64,000 nt of DNA from Spongiibacter nanhainus. GTDB lineage: Bacteria; Pseudomonadota; Gammaproteobacteria; Pseudomonadales; Spongiibacteraceae. How positions within the stretch are numbered: the stretch's first letter is position 1; every line of letters starts with the position of its first letter. Below the pieces are notes generated by a model. That model saw only the letters and a list, made by a program, of their open reading frames with translations, was not told the DNA's origin and made no database searches. Location: assembly GCF_016132545.1 (NCBI RefSeq), contig NZ_CP066167.1, positions 62,001 through 126,000 of the forward strand, read 5' to 3'. Positions 23,584 through 31,362 of this stretch are shown in pieces. A program made the position numbers and the translations under genes.

Positions 23584-23646
23584 CAAGCGCAAGCAGGCAG
23601 GGACAAATTTTCCGCTGGAATTTGCCCCTGTTGCGGGCGTTACATT
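23577..23646 (+). other. Putative attC site, well formed
   Basis: This is the best-formed site in the cluster. CTAACAAGCGCAAGCAGG at the 5' end faces CCTGTTGCGGGCGTTA at the 3' end. The inner arms GGGACAAATT (23600-23609) and AATTTGCCCC (23619-23628) are almost perfectly complementary, with a short TTCCGCTGG tip. The stop codon TAA of the HEPN-like gene is the first box. Confidence 0.82.
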
Positions 23647-23677
23647 TCTTGGCACGTCAAATGAATAGGGGAGCAAT

Positions 23678-23932
23678 ATGCCAGCTAATATCATCCCGGT
23701 TTGGTATATATTTATTATCGGATTTTTACTCATTCAAGTACTCGTTTATCCGATTTATGCTAAAGCAAGTGAGCGGACAAAGATAAGTGTGTTCCTATAC
23801 ATGTTTAACCTCGTGAACAGGCAAAAACTATTAACCGATCTAGAGCGGAGAACTGCAAACAAACGTATAGTTTCAGTGTCTTTAGGTATTATTGTGTTGT
23901 CCTTGGTCGTAACTGTGGCAATTGAATCATGA
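23678..23932 (+). CDS. Cassette-encoded small membrane protein
   Basis: The 84-residue protein follows a GGGGAGCA ribosome binding site. Two hydrophobic helices flank a charged loop: IPVWYIFIIGFLLIQVLVYP at the N-terminus and IVSVSLGIIVLSLVVTVAI at the C-terminus, with a basic stretch (NLVNRQKLLTDLERRTANKR) between. It is unrecognised. Small two-helix membrane proteins are common among integron cassettes. An attC-like site follows 12 bases after the stop. Confidence 0.68.
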   Translation: MPANIIPVWYIFIIGFLLIQVLVYPIYAKASERTKISVFLYMFNLVNRQKLLTDLERRTANKRIVSVSLGIIVLSLVVTVAIES

Positions 23933-23943
23933 GCGTAATTCAA

Positions 23944-24008
23944 AATGTAACAAGTTTAGGCAACATCGCCCCTTCGGGGCTGGACCTCCTTTCAGTCGGC
24001 CGTTGATA
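23944..24008 (+). other. Putative attC-like site
   Basis: AATGTAACAAG at the 5' end and GGCCGTTGATA at 23998-24008 form the boundary boxes. GCCCC-TTC-GGGGC (23968-23980) is a perfect tight hairpin at the tip. The outer pairing is poorer than at the site ending at 23646. It separates the small membrane protein cassette from the lipoprotein cassette that IS66 has split. Confidence 0.5.
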
Positions 24009-24138
24009 AAGGCTTTATGCATCAAATTAGACACATACGATGGCTTGCCGCTTTTCTGATCGTACTCTACTCCGGGTGTGCTGCATCAAAATTTCATGAT
24101 GTCAGCACCGACCCCCAGTTCAACGGTTACATAGGGCA

Positions 24139-24168
24139 GGTTTATTGTAAGCGCTCAATAAACCCCAT
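24139..24168 (+). repeat. IS66 left end: target duplication and terminal inverted repeat
   Basis: GGTTTATT (24139-24146) is the left copy of the 8-bp target duplication. The terminal inverted repeat GTAAGCGCTCAATAAACCCC follows from 24147. Both match the right end, apart from two mismatches among the first 22 bases of the inverted repeat. Confidence 0.93.
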
Positions 24169-24225
24169 CTAAATTTTCTGCCGCGACTTGGCTACGCTCC
24201 GGATTTTCCTGACCTGGAGCATCCT

Positions 24226-24525
24226 ATGAGCACTGAACCTACCTCATCCAAAGAGCAATTCTGGCAAGCGCACTTCATCGCCTGGGAAGCCAGCGGCCTG
24301 TCTCAGATCGAGTATTGCAAACAGCATGACCTCAAGCCGTCGAACTTCGCCTACTGGCGCACACGGGCTAATAAAAAGCGCCGGAAGTTCATGCCACTGT
24401 CGCCCCCGGTGACAAGCGATCGCTTGGTGCTCGGTTTACCCCATGGCATACGCCTCGAGTTGCCCGCTCACGCACTGGCCGAATTGCTGCCAACCGTGCT
24501 CCGGGCGTTGCGGGAGTCAGCGTGA
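24226..24525 (+). CDS. tnpA: IS66 accessory protein TnpA
   Basis: This 99-residue small IS66 Orf1 protein has a helix-turn-helix region (SGLSQIEYCKQHDLKPSNFAYW cut by the family turn) followed by a basic stretch, ANKKRRKF. It assists transposition, probably by DNA binding. It overlaps tnpB by four bases (ATGA-type junction at 24522-24525), so the two are translationally coupled. Confidence 0.93.
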   Translation: MSTEPTSSKEQFWQAHFIAWEASGLSQIEYCKQHDLKPSNFAYWRTRANKKRRKFMPLSPPVTSDRLVLGLPHGIRLELPAHALAELLPTVLRALRESA

Positions 24526-24881
24526 TGCTTCGCCCGTCGCCGAGCGTTCAGGTCTATTTGTACCTGGAGCCCGTAGACATGCGCAAGTCCATTGATGGGC
24601 TGGCCCTGCTCGTTGAGAGTGAACTGGCGCTCTCCCCGATGTCAGAAGCGCTGTTCGTCTTCTGCAATCGGGGACGAGACAAGATCAAAATGCTGTACTG
24701 GGAGCGCAATGGCTTTGTGCTCTGGTACAAGCGCCTTGAGAAGCAGCGTTTCCGCTGGCCACGGGAATCAGCCTTCTTGTATGAGCAGCGCGATGGCCGC
24801 GATTTGAATTATCTGCTCGACGGCTTTGATATCTGGGCCCAGCGGCCCCATCAAACCCTGCATTTTGACTCGGTATCCTGA
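24522..24881 (+). CDS. tnpB: IS66 accessory protein TnpB
   Basis: The 119-residue IS66 Orf2 protein has the standard VYLYLEPVDMRKSIDGLALL opening, the FVFCNRGRDKIKMLYWE core and the FVLWYKRLEKQRFRWP segment. It is required for efficient transposition of IS66-type elements, although its biochemical role is not settled. It lies between tnpA (4-base overlap) and tnpC (25-base gap). Confidence 0.96.
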   Translation: MMLRPSPSVQVYLYLEPVDMRKSIDGLALLVESELALSPMSEALFVFCNRGRDKIKMLYWERNGFVLWYKRLEKQRFRWPRESAFLYEQRDGRDLNYLLDGFDIWAQRPHQTLHFDSVS

Positions 24882-24906
24882 GCTCCCTCCAGTATAATAG
24901 GGCGCT

Positions 24907-26457
24907 ATGACAGCGCCTTCTCCACAGTCCCTGCCTGACGATATCGATGCACTGAAGACTCTGCTTCTGAAGAAGGAGCAGCGCATCCACCTGCTTGAAG
25001 AACAGATTCGCTTGTTCAAGCAAAAGCGCTTTGGGTCGAGCAGTGAGAAGAGCGACCAGCAGGCTGAGTTATTTAACGAGGCCGAGTTGATCGACATGAT
25101 GGAGTCGGCGTCGGAAGCCGAAGCGCTTGAGTCGGCAGCGCCAGCTCAGCGAGAAGCGGCTCCCCGTAAAGCCAAGCCCGGCCGCAAGCCGCTTCCGGCA
25201 GACCTGCCCCGCATTCGCATTGAACATGACCTGCCCGACGCCGACAAAGTCTGCACCTGTGGTTGTGTGCGTGACTGTATTGGCGAAGACACCAGCGAAC
25301 AGCTGGACATCATTCCGGCCAAGGTTCAGGTACTGGTGAACGTTCGTAAAAAGTATGCCTGCAAACAGTGCGAAGGCAACGTCAGTACTGCACCACTGCC
25401 GCCGCAGCCGATTCCCAAGAGCAAGGCCAGCCCGGGCTTGCTGGCCCACATCGCTGTTGCCAAATACCAGGATGCACTGCCGCTGTACCGGCAGGAGGGT
25501 ATTCTCGGGCGCAGCGATATCGATCTCCCCCGCCATACCTTAGCGCTGTGGATGGTCAAGGCGGGCCAGTTGGCACAGCCGCTGATCAATCTGTTGCAGG
25601 ATCACTTGTTAAGCTATCCGGTACTGCGGTGCGATGAAACCACCGTGCAGGTGTTGAAGGAGCCGGGTAAGGAGGCTCAGAGCCACTCCTATATGTGGGT
25701 GCGGGTCGGCGGGCCGCCCACGCAAACCACTAAACTTTACCATTATGCTGACAGTCGCCGGGGAGAGGTGGCCCAGCAGCTGTTGATGGGCTACCAGGGC
25801 TATGTGCAGACCGATGACTATGCGGGGTACAACGGGGCCTGCGCCCAAGCGGGTATTACCCAGCTGGGCTGTTGGGCACATGCCCGCCGCAAGTTTGTGG
25901 AAGCGCAGAAGGCCGTCGGCAAGCAGAAGAAGGCAGGTAAGGTCGATATGGCGGTGAGCATGATCGCCAAGCTCTACGCGATCGAGAAGCGGGCAGAGAC
26001 CCTGTCGCCGGAAGCGCGCTACACCCTGCGTCAGCAGGAGAGCGTTCCCCAGCTCCAAGCCATCCGCGTCTGGCTGGACAAAACCCTGCATACTACTCTG
26101 CCCAAAGGATTACTGGGCAAGGCTCTGAGCTATCTGGAGAAGAACTGGAGCAAACTGACCGTCTACACGCAGGACGGTCGGCTCGGCATAGACAATAATC
26201 CGGCAGAGAACGCGATCCGCCCCTTCGTGGTGGGGCGCAAGAACTGGCTGTTCAGCGCCTCGACCTCGGGCGCCACCGCCAGTGCGAACCTGTACAGTCT
26301 GATTGAAACGGCCAAGGCGAATGGCCTGGAACCCTTTGCTTACCTGAAGCGGGTGTTTACTGAATTGCCCCGAGCACAAGGCCTTGAAGACATCGAAGCG
26401 TTACTGCCATGGCAGATGCCTACAAAGGCTCCCGAGGTAGTGAAGGTGGCCTCATGA
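24907..26457 (+). CDS. tnpC: IS66 transposase TnpC
   Basis: The 516-residue DDE transposase has an N-terminal coiled coil (LKTLLLKKEQRIHLLEEQI), then a zinc-finger-like part with CTCGC and CKQCEGN (about 115-160). The catalytic core follows: Asp in VLRCDETTVQVL (about 242), Asp in VQTDDYAGYNG (about 300) and Glu in NNPAENAIRPFVVGRKNW (about 435). All elements are present and in frame. The C-terminus overlaps the start of the fourth IS ORF through ATGA. Confidence 0.97.
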   Translation: MTAPSPQSLPDDIDALKTLLLKKEQRIHLLEEQIRLFKQKRFGSSSEKSDQQAELFNEAELIDMMESASEAEALESAAPAQREAAPRKAKPGRKPLPADLPRIRIEHDLPDADKVCTCGCVRDCIGEDTSEQLDIIPAKVQVLVNVRKKYACKQCEGNVSTAPLPPQPIPKSKASPGLLAHIAVAKYQDALPLYRQEGILGRSDIDLPRHTLALWMVKAGQLAQPLINLLQDHLLSYPVLRCDETTVQVLKEPGKEAQSHSYMWVRVGGPPTQTTKLYHYADSRRGEVAQQLLMGYQGYVQTDDYAGYNGACAQAGITQLGCWAHARRKFVEAQKAVGKQKKAGKVDMAVSMIAKLYAIEKRAETLSPEARYTLRQQESVPQLQAIRVWLDKTLHTTLPKGLLGKALSYLEKNWSKLTVYTQDGRLGIDNNPAENAIRPFVVGRKNWLFSASTSGATASANLYSLIETAKANGLEPFAYLKRVFTELPRAQGLEDIEALLPWQMPTKAPEVVKVAS

Positions 26458-26777
26458 AACGGGTGATGAAAATCGACATCGATCATCTCGATGCCGACGA
26501 ACTGATGGCGTTGAACCAGCGTATTGTTGAGCGCCTGAAGATGCTGGAATCGATGCACGCACACCAGTCGATGATGCAGTTCCACCCCGGCGCTCGGGTC
26601 AGCTTCAGCTCCCCGCAGGGCGACCGGGTCCTCGCGACCATTATGAAATTCAATCGCAAGACGGTAACCGTGGTGACGGACAGCGGGCAGCGCTGGAATG
26701 TCTCACCGCACCTGCTCTCGGCGGTCAAGGATGCCACGCCGTCGTCCGTGATCGATGGGCGATTAGAAAACGACTGA
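26454..26777 (+). CDS. Fourth ORF of the IS66 element, unknown function
   Basis: This 107-residue protein starts at ATG 26454, overlapping the tnpC stop by four bases, so it is translated from the transposase message. An N-terminal helix (DIDHLDADELMALNQRIVER) precedes a small beta-barrel-like region (GARVSFSSPQGDRVLATIMK, TVTVVTDSGQRWNVSP) of KOW/SH3 character. Most IS66 elements stop after tnpC, so this is either a group-specific accessory gene or a passenger. Nucleic-acid binding is a fold-based guess. Confidence 0.75.
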   Translation: MKRVMKIDIDHLDADELMALNQRIVERLKMLESMHAHQSMMQFHPGARVSFSSPQGDRVLATIMKFNRKTVTVVTDSGQRWNVSPHLLSAVKDATPSSVIDGRLEND

Positions 26778-26785
26778 ACGCAACG

Positions 26786-26815
26786 GTGGGGTTTGTTGAG
26801 CGCTTACGGTTTATT
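26786..26815 (+). repeat. IS66 right end: terminal inverted repeat and target duplication
   Basis: The right inverted repeat, whose inner end begins GTGGGGTTTGTTGAGC, ends with GCGCTTAC at 26807. The second GGTTTATT follows at 26808-26815, identical to the copy at 24139-24146. Confidence 0.93.
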
Positions 26816-27105
26816 CGGCTCTAAAACCAATTTATCTGCATGGCGTAAATCTCCCGCCGGGCTACGGCGATGAAATTTATACATATTTTGTGTATCCAGT
26901 CGCGACTACTGGCCCCGAGTATGTATACCGAAAAGAACTCCCAGCCGGCACGAAATTCGAAATTGTTTCTGTCGAAGAATGTACAAATTGCGTATTCGGT
27001 AAATACCAGAAACTTGTGATTAAAATTTATGGTTTGTCGCTAGATAAAAAAGTGAGCATCCCAATTCATCAACTAGAAAATATGCAGCTCGCGCTGGTAA
27101 ATGAT

Positions 27106-27209
27106 GCATAACAATACGCTGCAAAGGACGTTTGACCCGTCGCCGATTTCTTGGCTTTCAGCCAAAAAACGTCGCCGCCTCAAACGCCTCTGATCTTAGG
27201 CATTATGTG
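27106..27209 (+). other. Putative long attC site
   Basis: GCATAACAATACGC at the 5' end and TTAGGCATTATG at 27198-27209 are the outer boxes. Inside, GGACGTTTGA (27126) and CTCAAACGCC (27179) pair, and TTGGCT-TTC-AGCCAA (27151-27165) forms a perfect tip. At about 104 nt it is like the long Vibrio-repeat class. The TAA stop of the split lipoprotein gene lies in the first box. Confidence 0.65.
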
Positions 27210-27241
27210 TCTTAAGCAATTTCAAGGAGTATAAGTACGGA

Positions 27242-27448
27242 GTGGAAAAAGAAAAACTTCAATCAATACTTATCTTGGTTTTCTCGGTAATCTTTGCTCT
27301 TACTGTATATATCTTTAGAGCTGATGTGCCAACAACTTGGTATCTGTCAGCAGAAGCACTTATGGCCGCAGCGGCAGCAGCAGCTTTGCACTCAATACTT
27401 TCATTTTTTGGTGTAATAGGTTTATGGGGCAGCAAGAAGAAAAAATAA
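27242..27448 (+). CDS. Cassette-encoded small membrane protein
   Basis: The 68-residue protein starts at GTG 27242, chosen because AAGGAG lies at 27225-27230. Two hydrophobic helices (SILILVFSVIFALTVYIF and ALMAAAAAAALHSILSFFGV) surround a short loop, and the C-terminus is a positive KKKK tail, giving a hairpin with cytoplasmic ends. It is unrecognised. It follows a long attC-like site and is followed by TAACAATACGG, the start of another. Confidence 0.68.
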   Translation: MEKEKLQSILILVFSVIFALTVYIFRADVPTTWYLSAEALMAAAAAAALHSILSFFGVIGLWGSKKKK

Positions 27449-27665
27449 CAATACGGTCAATGGCGCCTGCGCGCTGGACAACTTTAAGCGTGGGGAATTC
27501 CCCCCCCCAAGGAGTACAGGCCTATCTCAATCCGATGGATTTCCCCGGGTAACATAGTCAGTGGAGCTTGCTGGCCTGATCGGTTGAATCCCCCACTCAA
27601 ATTGGTCAACACCCATTTTTCCCATAAAATAAGCAGCCCGAACAATTTATGGGCCAAGCTTTGCC
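27449..27665. other. Right edge of cassette cluster 3
   Basis: The sequence opens with a TAACAATACGG box like other attC 5' ends, but no matching 3' box is found, so the last site looks truncated. A run of nine C residues at 27501-27509 follows GGGGAATT and may be unstable. The rest leads to the methyltransferase gene and shows nothing further. Confidence 0.4.
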
Positions 27666-28607
27666 ATGCTCCCCGATGATTTCCTCGACCGCTTCCATCA
27701 ACTCTGCCCTGACGCCCAAAAAGACACTGCCCTCGCCTCCTTTGCCGAACCCAAGTCGGTCAGTTTTCGGGTCAACCAGTTGCAGGCTGAGCCGGAGCCG
27801 GTGGTGGCGGCCTTGGTCGATCAGGGCGTGGACCCGGAGCCGGTGGTGTGGGCCCAGGACCAGGATATTGCCGCCTTTACCTGCGGGCCGGAGCAGCGCG
27901 AAGCCCTGACCCACTCTGCCGAGGCGGAGTCCGGGGATATTTACATCCAGAGCCTGTCCAGCATGTTGGCGCCGGCGCTGCTGACCCCGGCGTCTGACGA
28001 CTGGGTGCTGGACCTGGCGGCGGCCCCCGGCGGCAAAACCATTTTGCTGGCGGAGATGATGGGCAATCAGGGGCAGATTAGCGCGGTCGAGCCGGTCCGT
28101 AATCGCTTCTTTCGCCTTAAGTCCAACCTGGAGCGCTGCGGGGTGGATAACACCCGGGTGTATATGAAGGATGGCCGCGCGGTGGGCCGGCTTAAACCGG
28201 AGAGCTTTGATCGGGTGTTGCTGGACGCGCCTTGCTCCTCAGAGAGTCGCTTTCGCGCCGATGATCCCGGCAGCACCTTTCACTGGAATCTGCGCAAGGT
28301 AAAGGAATGCGCCCGCAAGCAACAGCGCTTGATCCTCAGCGCCTTTGATGCCCTCAAGCCCGGCGGCACGCTGTGCTACTGCACCTGTTCCTACTCGCCA
28401 GAGGAAAACGAGCAGGTGGTCAGCCACCTACTGAAAAAACGCGACGCCGCCCTCCTCCCCACCGAGCTACCCATCGACAACTGCTCGCCAGGGATCACCC
28501 AGTGGCAGGATAAGTCCCTGCCTGAGGAATTAGCCCATACCCGCCGGGTGTGGCCTACCGCCGATATGGATGGCTTTTATCTGGCATTGATTGCCAAAGC
28601 GGCCTGA
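27666..28607 (+). CDS. RsmB/NOP-family RNA m5C methyltransferase
   Basis: The 313-residue SAM-dependent cytosine-C5 RNA methyltransferase has motif I VLDLAAAPGGKTILLAEMM (about 115-133), LLDAPCSSESRF with the catalytic-release Cys in PC near 188, and CYCTCSYSPEENEQV with the nucleophilic TC Cys near 238. This places it in the RsmB/RsmF/NOL1-NOP2-sun group. It lacks the N-terminal NusB-like domain of RsmB and the long C-terminal extension of RsmF, so the exact rRNA or tRNA target is open. It is monocistronic, 67 bases upstream of the AddB-like gene. Confidence 0.92.
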   Translation: MLPDDFLDRFHQLCPDAQKDTALASFAEPKSVSFRVNQLQAEPEPVVAALVDQGVDPEPVVWAQDQDIAAFTCGPEQREALTHSAEAESGDIYIQSLSSMLAPALLTPASDDWVLDLAAAPGGKTILLAEMMGNQGQISAVEPVRNRFFRLKSNLERCGVDNTRVYMKDGRAVGRLKPESFDRVLLDAPCSSESRFRADDPGSTFHWNLRKVKECARKQQRLILSAFDALKPGGTLCYCTCSYSPEENEQVVSHLLKKRDAALLPTELPIDNCSPGITQWQDKSLPEELAHTRRVWPTADMDGFYLALIAKAA

Positions 28608-28674
28608 TTCCCACCCCGCCCTGCCGTATCATGGTGGGCCAACGCACCGCCTAACAAGCTGATAAGGATAATCC

Positions 28675-31362
28675 GTGCTGGAACTGGACGATCTACTTTC
28701 CCTCGATGGCCACAGTGTCGTGCTGATGCCCAGCGATGCCAGCGCCCGACAGCTGCGGGATGAGATCGCCCGGGCCCGCTCCGCCACTGAGGGCGATCAG
28801 GCCTTTTTGGAAACCCTCAGTGTGATGCCGCCAGAGCAGTGGTTGGCGGAGCTGTGGGATAGTCAGTTTGCCGACCGTCAGGTGCTGCGGCCGGTGCAGT
28901 TGCTGGCTCTGGCTCAGGCGGTGATTGAGGACAGCGACGCCCTGCCCGACGACTGTTTAAACAGCACCGCCATTAGTCGCCAGTTTGTGGATGCCTTTCA
29001 GCGCCACGCCGATTATCTACTCAGCGACGACCGCCAGCACTATTTGTTTTCCCGGGAGTACCAGGCCTTTTACCAGTGGCGTGAGGTACTGCAGGCCAAA
29101 CTCGATGCCGACGCCGCCCTGGCCAGTAGTCAGTTGCCATCGGCATTGCTGGCGCGCCGGCAAGCCGGCGCTACCCTGCCCCTGCCCGATCATCTGTTGA
29201 TTGGCGAACACCTGCGGCTGACGCCGGCTCAGCGGCGGTTTGTGGATGCATGCAGCGAGGCAATGACGGTGCAGGACTTCCGCCCGCCCCAAAATCAGCT
29301 GCCTCGCCGCTATCGCTTTTCAACTGATCAGATCCAGCAGGAATGCCGGGGCCTGGCGGCCTGGCTGCGCCAGCGCCTACCCGCCGAGCTGGATGTTCCG
29401 CCGCCGCAAATCGGCATTGTCGTGCCCGATGTGAACCGCTACAGGGCTACCCTGGATGCGGCGCTGCGGCGGGACTTTTATCCCCCCAGCGCGCTGCCCT
29501 GGCACGACGGTGTGGAACCCCGAGAACCCTGGGTATGGGAGGGTCAGGAGACCCTGCTGGGCTACCCGCTGATCCGCGCCGCCTGGGACATAATCGGTAT
29601 TGGCCCCCGGCCTTTGCCCTACGAGCAATTGAGCCGAGTACTGCGCTCCCGCTTTGTGAGCGGCTGGCCGGAGCAGCGCTACACCAGGGCGGAAATAGAC
29701 CTAAACCTGCGCAAATACGCCACACCGGAGCTAACTTTAACCGGATTTTTGGCGCAAATACCACAAAAATGGCGAAATGAGACAGAAGCTCTGGCACCCC
29801 TCTCCGCCGTTTCATCGGCGCTGTCGCAAGCGCCATCCCGGCAGTTGCCCTCGGAATGGGTGCGCTTTTTTGATGGCTTGCTGGTGACCGCCGGCTGGCC
29901 CAATGCCGCCGATGACGATCCGGTGGTGATGCAGTGCCGCAAGAGCTTCAGCCAGGCCATGGATGTGTTCCGCGCTCTGGATCGCCAACTGGGTCCGGTG
30001 GACCACAGTACCGCCACCCGCTGGTTGCAGCACATTATCTCCGGCAAACGCTTTGCCATCGCCCGGGATTGGCACTGCCCCATCCGCATTTTGGGCTACG
30101 ACGAGGCGGTGGGACTGCATTTTGATCATTTGTGGTTACTGGGTTTGGACGACCGCGCCCTGCCCCGCCCGGCTCAACCTTCGCCCTTTTTGCCGCTGGC
30201 TTTGCAGCGTCAGGCCGGTATTGTCGACAGTGAGCCCCGGCTGCAATTGGCCTGGGACCGGGAGCTGCTCAATGCCCTGTTGGGGAGTGCCGGCGAAGTC
30301 GTGGCCAGTCACTGTCGGGAGGATGAAAACGGCGGCCCCCTCTCCCCTTGTTCACTATTGAACAATATCGAATTGATGCCACTGGATAATATTGACGCGG
30401 CAGAACCGGCCTATCGCATCAAGGCAGAGCTGCCGCTGCCGAATAACGATGCTGTGCGGGCCATCCCCCCCGAGCGGCGCTCCCGTATTCGCGGCGGCAC
30501 CGGCCTGTTTAAAGAATACGCTCAGAGCCCCTTCTTCGCTTTTGCCAAGTACCGTCTGGCTCTGGGTGAATTTGAGATGCCGGCAGAGGGCCTGGATCAC
30601 CGCAGCCAGGGCCAATTACTCCATGACAGCTTGCAAAAAGTATGGACAGAACTGAAAGACAAAGACCATCTCGACGCCCTCAACGATGGCCAGGTAGAGG
30701 CTTTGGTAGGCAGGGCTGTTGAGGCGGCGATTGCCAAGTCCACCATTCCCAAGGCGCGACTCAATAACGCCGTTATTAAAATGGAAGCGGCTCGCTTGGT
30801 GGCGGTCATTACCCAATGGCTGATTCAGCGAGAGAAGCAGCGCACCGAGCCGTTTGCTGTGGTTGAAACCGAGGTGCCCCGCGAGGGTGTGCTGATGGGC
30901 ATTCCCCTGCGGCTGCGCTTGGACCGGGTGGATCAGATCGGCGACAAGCGTTTGTTGATTGATTACAAGTCCGGCGCGGTGGATAACAAAAGCTGGAATG
31001 TGGATGACCTGAGCGAACCACAGCTGCCGATCTATGCGGTGATGGAAGCAGAGCAGGGCAGAGCGGTGGACGGCATAATGTTGGCCCAGCTTAAATCTGC
31101 AGATGAATTAAAAATCGTTATGCGCAGCAACTGGGTCAATAGCGTGGTCAAGAAGCGCGCCGCCGGCAATGATGTGGATAGCGCTGAGAAATGGCAGGGA
31201 GATTTGCAATCCTGGTCAACGGCCCTGCAATCCATGGCCGAAGGCATTCTGGGAGGCGATATCGCCCACGATTTTAATCGCAATCACCACCGAGGATTTG
31301 GCGCCTATTTATTACCGTTAGTCAGAGAAAGTGATTTGCAGGATGGGGAGGGCGAGGCATGA
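28675..31362 (+). CDS. AddB-like PD-(D/E)XK nuclease/helicase-fold subunit
   Basis: The 895-residue protein of the 'probable DNA repair protein' family (TIGR03623) corresponds to AddB/RexB. The first 550 residues resemble an inactivated helicase fold, with no clean Walker A. The C-terminal RecB-type nuclease shows LRLRLDRVDQIGDKRLLIDY near residue 755, with Asp, Asp and Lys of the motif, followed by Gln/Tyr in LSEPQLPIYAVME. GTG is the start codon. It overlaps the helicase subunit by four bases (ATGA), consistent with a two-subunit complex processing double-strand break ends for recombination. Confidence 0.9.
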   Translation: MLELDDLLSLDGHSVVLMPSDASARQLRDEIARARSATEGDQAFLETLSVMPPEQWLAELWDSQFADRQVLRPVQLLALAQAVIEDSDALPDDCLNSTAISRQFVDAFQRHADYLLSDDRQHYLFSREYQAFYQWREVLQAKLDADAALASSQLPSALLARRQAGATLPLPDHLLIGEHLRLTPAQRRFVDACSEAMTVQDFRPPQNQLPRRYRFSTDQIQQECRGLAAWLRQRLPAELDVPPPQIGIVVPDVNRYRATLDAALRRDFYPPSALPWHDGVEPREPWVWEGQETLLGYPLIRAAWDIIGIGPRPLPYEQLSRVLRSRFVSGWPEQRYTRAEIDLNLRKYATPELTLTGFLAQIPQKWRNETEALAPLSAVSSALSQAPSRQLPSEWVRFFDGLLVTAGWPNAADDDPVVMQCRKSFSQAMDVFRALDRQLGPVDHSTATRWLQHIISGKRFAIARDWHCPIRILGYDEAVGLHFDHLWLLGLDDRALPRPAQPSPFLPLALQRQAGIVDSEPRLQLAWDRELLNALLGSAGEVVASHCREDENGGPLSPCSLLNNIELMPLDNIDAAEPAYRIKAELPLPNNDAVRAIPPERRSRIRGGTGLFKEYAQSPFFAFAKYRLALGEFEMPAEGLDHRSQGQLLHDSLQKVWTELKDKDHLDALNDGQVEALVGRAVEAAIAKSTIPKARLNNAVIKMEAARLVAVITQWLIQREKQRTEPFAVVETEVPREGVLMGIPLRLRLDRVDQIGDKRLLIDYKSGAVDNKSWNVDDLSEPQLPIYAVMEAEQGRAVDGIMLAQLKSADELKIVMRSNWVNSVVKKRAAGNDVDSAEKWQGDLQSWSTALQSMAEGILGGDIAHDFNRNHHRGFGAYLLPLVRESDLQDGEGEA

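Larger units (their letters stand above)
24147..26807 (+). mobile_element. Complete IS66-family insertion sequence (2661 bp)
   Basis: Ends GTAAGCGCTCAA and TTGAGCGCTTAC are inverted repeats, and 8-bp direct repeats GGTTTATT flank the element, the duplication size expected of IS66. The element carries the usual tnpA-tnpB-tnpC order plus a fourth ORF downstream of tnpC. All frames are intact, so it should be mobile. It has landed inside a cassette gene in cassette cluster 3. Its GC-rich coding sequence contrasts with the AT-rich cassettes around it. Confidence 0.97.
24017..27111 (+). pseudogene. Cassette lipoprotein gene split by IS66
   Basis: The 5' piece (24017-24146) encodes a signal peptide with lipobox LYSGC (LAAFLIVLYSGCAAS) and 22 further residues. 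The 3' piece (26816-27111) continues in exactly the same frame once the IS and one 8-bp target copy are removed, reading VYSALKPIYLHGV across the joint. It ends at TAA 27109-27111, inside an attC-like site. The reconstituted protein has 141 residues, an N-terminal lipid anchor, a Tyr/Pro-rich middle and a CTNC pair. No internal stop or frameshift has accumulated, so the disruption looks recent. Function is unknown. Confidence 0.85.
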
